64,000 nt of DNA from Chitinophagaceae bacterium UBA1931 (GTDB lineage Bacteria > Bacteroidota > Bacteroidia > Chitinophagales > Chitinophagaceae): NCBI GenBank assembly GCA_002337125.1, contig DDFJ01000001.1:1168208-1232207 (forward strand), in the 5' to 3' direction. Below, in pieces: positions 62,834 through 64,000 of this stretch. Within the stretch, counting starts at the first letter, position 1. Each line of letters starts with the position of its first letter. The notes below the pieces were generated by a model, which saw nothing but the letters and a program-made list of their open reading frames with translations, was not told the origin of the DNA and searched no databases. Made by a program: the position numbers and the translations under genes.

Positions 62834-63872
62834 GTCGGGAATGCACTCTGTCAATTTCCTGGTCCATATATGACTGCACAAAATTCACATACCTGTAAAA
62901 TGCTTTACTATCAGATGTATGACCAGAAATCTTCCTCACAACATGTTCAGGCATACCCAACATAAGCATGGTTGTTATTGCAGTTCTCCTCATTACATGT
63001 GAACTTACTAAATCACAAAAGCGATATACCCTACCCGATTTTCCGAAATATTGCTCAACATTGCGACCATTTTGCTTTCTTACCTTTCCAATGATCTGCG
63101 TCCAACCAGCAAATTCAGCTAGTTTGCGTAAATTCTTATTAATCTGGTTTTTGCTGATAAATCCGAATATTTTAGAATTAACTGATTTTGATTTGCGGTA
63201 TTTGTTCAAAATTTCAATAGCGTAACAAGGCAGTTTAACACGGATTAAACTCTCGGTTTTTATAGACTTGGAAACCAAATAAACCTGGCCGGAAATTGTT
63301 TCAATATCCCTGAACCGTAAATTAAATATATCTGAACACCGTAAGGCAACCGTACAACCAAACACAAATACATCTTTAATTTTTTTCAGATTATCAGGAA
63401 GTGATTCTTCAAAAGCTTTATCATTAATTAAAAATTGCAATTGGTCAGGCATCAAAGTGATAATTGGAACATCTTCTTTTCTGACGTAAAATTTCTTATG
63501 AAAATCTCCAGTCAATATCAGCCTATCATTTTTTAGATAATTAAAAAAAACTCTGACAATTTTAAAAACCATGCCTATATAATTATCATAACAGCCTTTT
63601 TTGACAGACAAATAATCAGCAAACTTTAAGTAAAATTTTTTCCAATAATTAAGTTCAATTTGTAATTGTTTCTTATTAAGCTTAAGTGATGGTTTTATCC
63701 GCAGATTAAAGCCCTTTACTTCCTGGAAATCTGATAAGTGTTTTAAAACATACCGGTAATTATCAATTGTTTGAGGTTTTATGCGCTCTCCATTAGGTTT
63801 TAAACGACGGCCAGATTGAGAGTCTTTAATGAATTGCTCAAATAGAGAAATAAAAGAAAGTTCAGTCTTCAT
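62811..63872 (-). CDS. Tyrosine recombinase (phage-type integrase)
   Basis: A 353-residue site-specific recombinase. The N-terminal part (1-120) is a SAM-like DNA-binding domain. The catalytic domain carries Arg (VALRCSDIFNLRFRDIE), His-x2-Arg (SSHVMRRTAITTMLMLGM), the third His (KISGHTSDSKAFYRYVN) and a Tyr close behind (AFYRYVNF). It resembles integrases of Bacteroidota mobile elements. It ends within the third tandem repeat. No other mobile-element gene lies between it and the window edge on this strand, so the boundaries are unknown. Confidence 0.93.
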   Translation of the reverse strand: MKTELSFISLFEQFIKDSQSGRRLKPNGERIKPQTIDNYRYVLKHLSDFQEVKGFNLRIKPSLKLNKKQLQIELNYWKKFYLKFADYLSVKKGCYDNYIGMVFKIVRVFFNYLKNDRLILTGDFHKKFYVRKEDVPIITLMPDQLQFLINDKAFEESLPDNLKKIKDVFVFGCTVALRCSDIFNLRFRDIETISGQVYLVSKSIKTESLIRVKLPCYAIEILNKYRKSKSVNSKIFGFISKNQINKNLRKLAEFAGWTQIIGKVRKQNGRNVEQYFGKSGRVYRFCDLVSSHVMRRTAITTMLMLGMPEHVVRKISGHTSDSKAFYRYVNFVQSYMDQEIDRVHSRLFPILST

Positions 63873-63939
63873 TTTTTAGAATTTCAAGGTTAAAAACAGG
63901 TCAAAATATAGCAAAAAAGGCTTATTTTTAATCAATTGA

Positions 63940-64000
63940 AGTTCTTTGAATCTGTCTACAGATAAGGATTTGGGCGCAAATGATTACTATCCGTTCGGAA
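63940..64000 (+). CDS. Possible RHS-repeat-associated core fragment (runs off right edge)
   Basis: From 63940 the plus strand is open to the edge and reads SSLNLSTDKDLGANDYYPFG. The sequence DYYPFG is the hallmark of the RHS-repeat-associated core domain (usually YYPFGM). Only 20 codons are seen and a TGA precedes them in frame, with no start codon. It is therefore a fragment, perhaps cut off by the recombinase element, or a chance match. Confidence 0.4.

Overview
The window looks like chromosomal DNA of a low-GC member of the Bacteroidota, most likely Chitinophagaceae or a near relative. The reasons are three SusC-type receptor loci, two SusD-type lipoproteins, a hybrid two-component regulator of the PUL type, LytTR/LytS signalling, small families typical of the phylum, and Bacteroidota-type metal-efflux fusions. 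This is a judgement from gene content; no rRNA marker is present. I saw no tRNA, rRNA or CRISPR array.

Left part (1-6.3 kb). A divergent susC-araC unit has been duplicated. The left copy keeps an intact susC start (running off the window) but only a decayed araC. The right copy keeps an intact araC but only a decayed susC. Next to it is a five-gene minus-strand cassette: a 51-codon peptide gene, a terminator hairpin, an LpxL-like acyltransferase with a PqqD/RRE-like tail, a LytS-type kinase, a LytTR regulator and a receiver-only protein. This is the best candidate for an undescribed system: a possible fatty-acylated ribosomal peptide with its own regulation.

Accessory region (6.5-14.7 kb). 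It holds a KAP P-loop NTPase with two small partners, a toxin-antitoxin-chaperone-like trio ending in a SecB-like protein, a HEPN-motif protein, an HNH endonuclease and a small lysine-tailed HTH protein. Together it reads as a defence island.

Middle (15-36 kb). A TlpA-like thioredoxin lipoprotein, a SusC/SusD pair, a small secreted protein, a MauE-like membrane protein and an AraC regulator form a small nutrient or redox locus. A minus-strand metal-efflux operon follows (24.6-33.9 kb): His/Cys-rich secreted peptide, RND pump fused to its outer-membrane channel, membrane-fusion lipoprotein, an isoprenylcysteine-methyltransferase-like gene split by an in-frame TAG, a His-rich membrane exporter and a P1B-4 ATPase. 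Between 33.9 and 36.5 kb are repeats, two small membrane proteins and a conserved gene broken by a one-base frameshift.

Right part (36.7-60.4 kb). A polysaccharide utilisation locus runs on the minus strand: hybrid sensor/AraC regulator, SusC, SusD, five Cys-type sulfatases, a GH3 glycosidase, a GH10 xylanase and an eight-heme cytochrome with TPR repeats. GH10 plus GH3 plus sulfatases suggests a sulfated xylan-like substrate. The last 3.6 kb contain dispersed repeat copies, a truncated flavin-reductase remnant, a RibD/DHFR-like reductase, three 127-bp tandem repeats abutting a tyrosine recombinase, and a possible RHS fragment at the edge.
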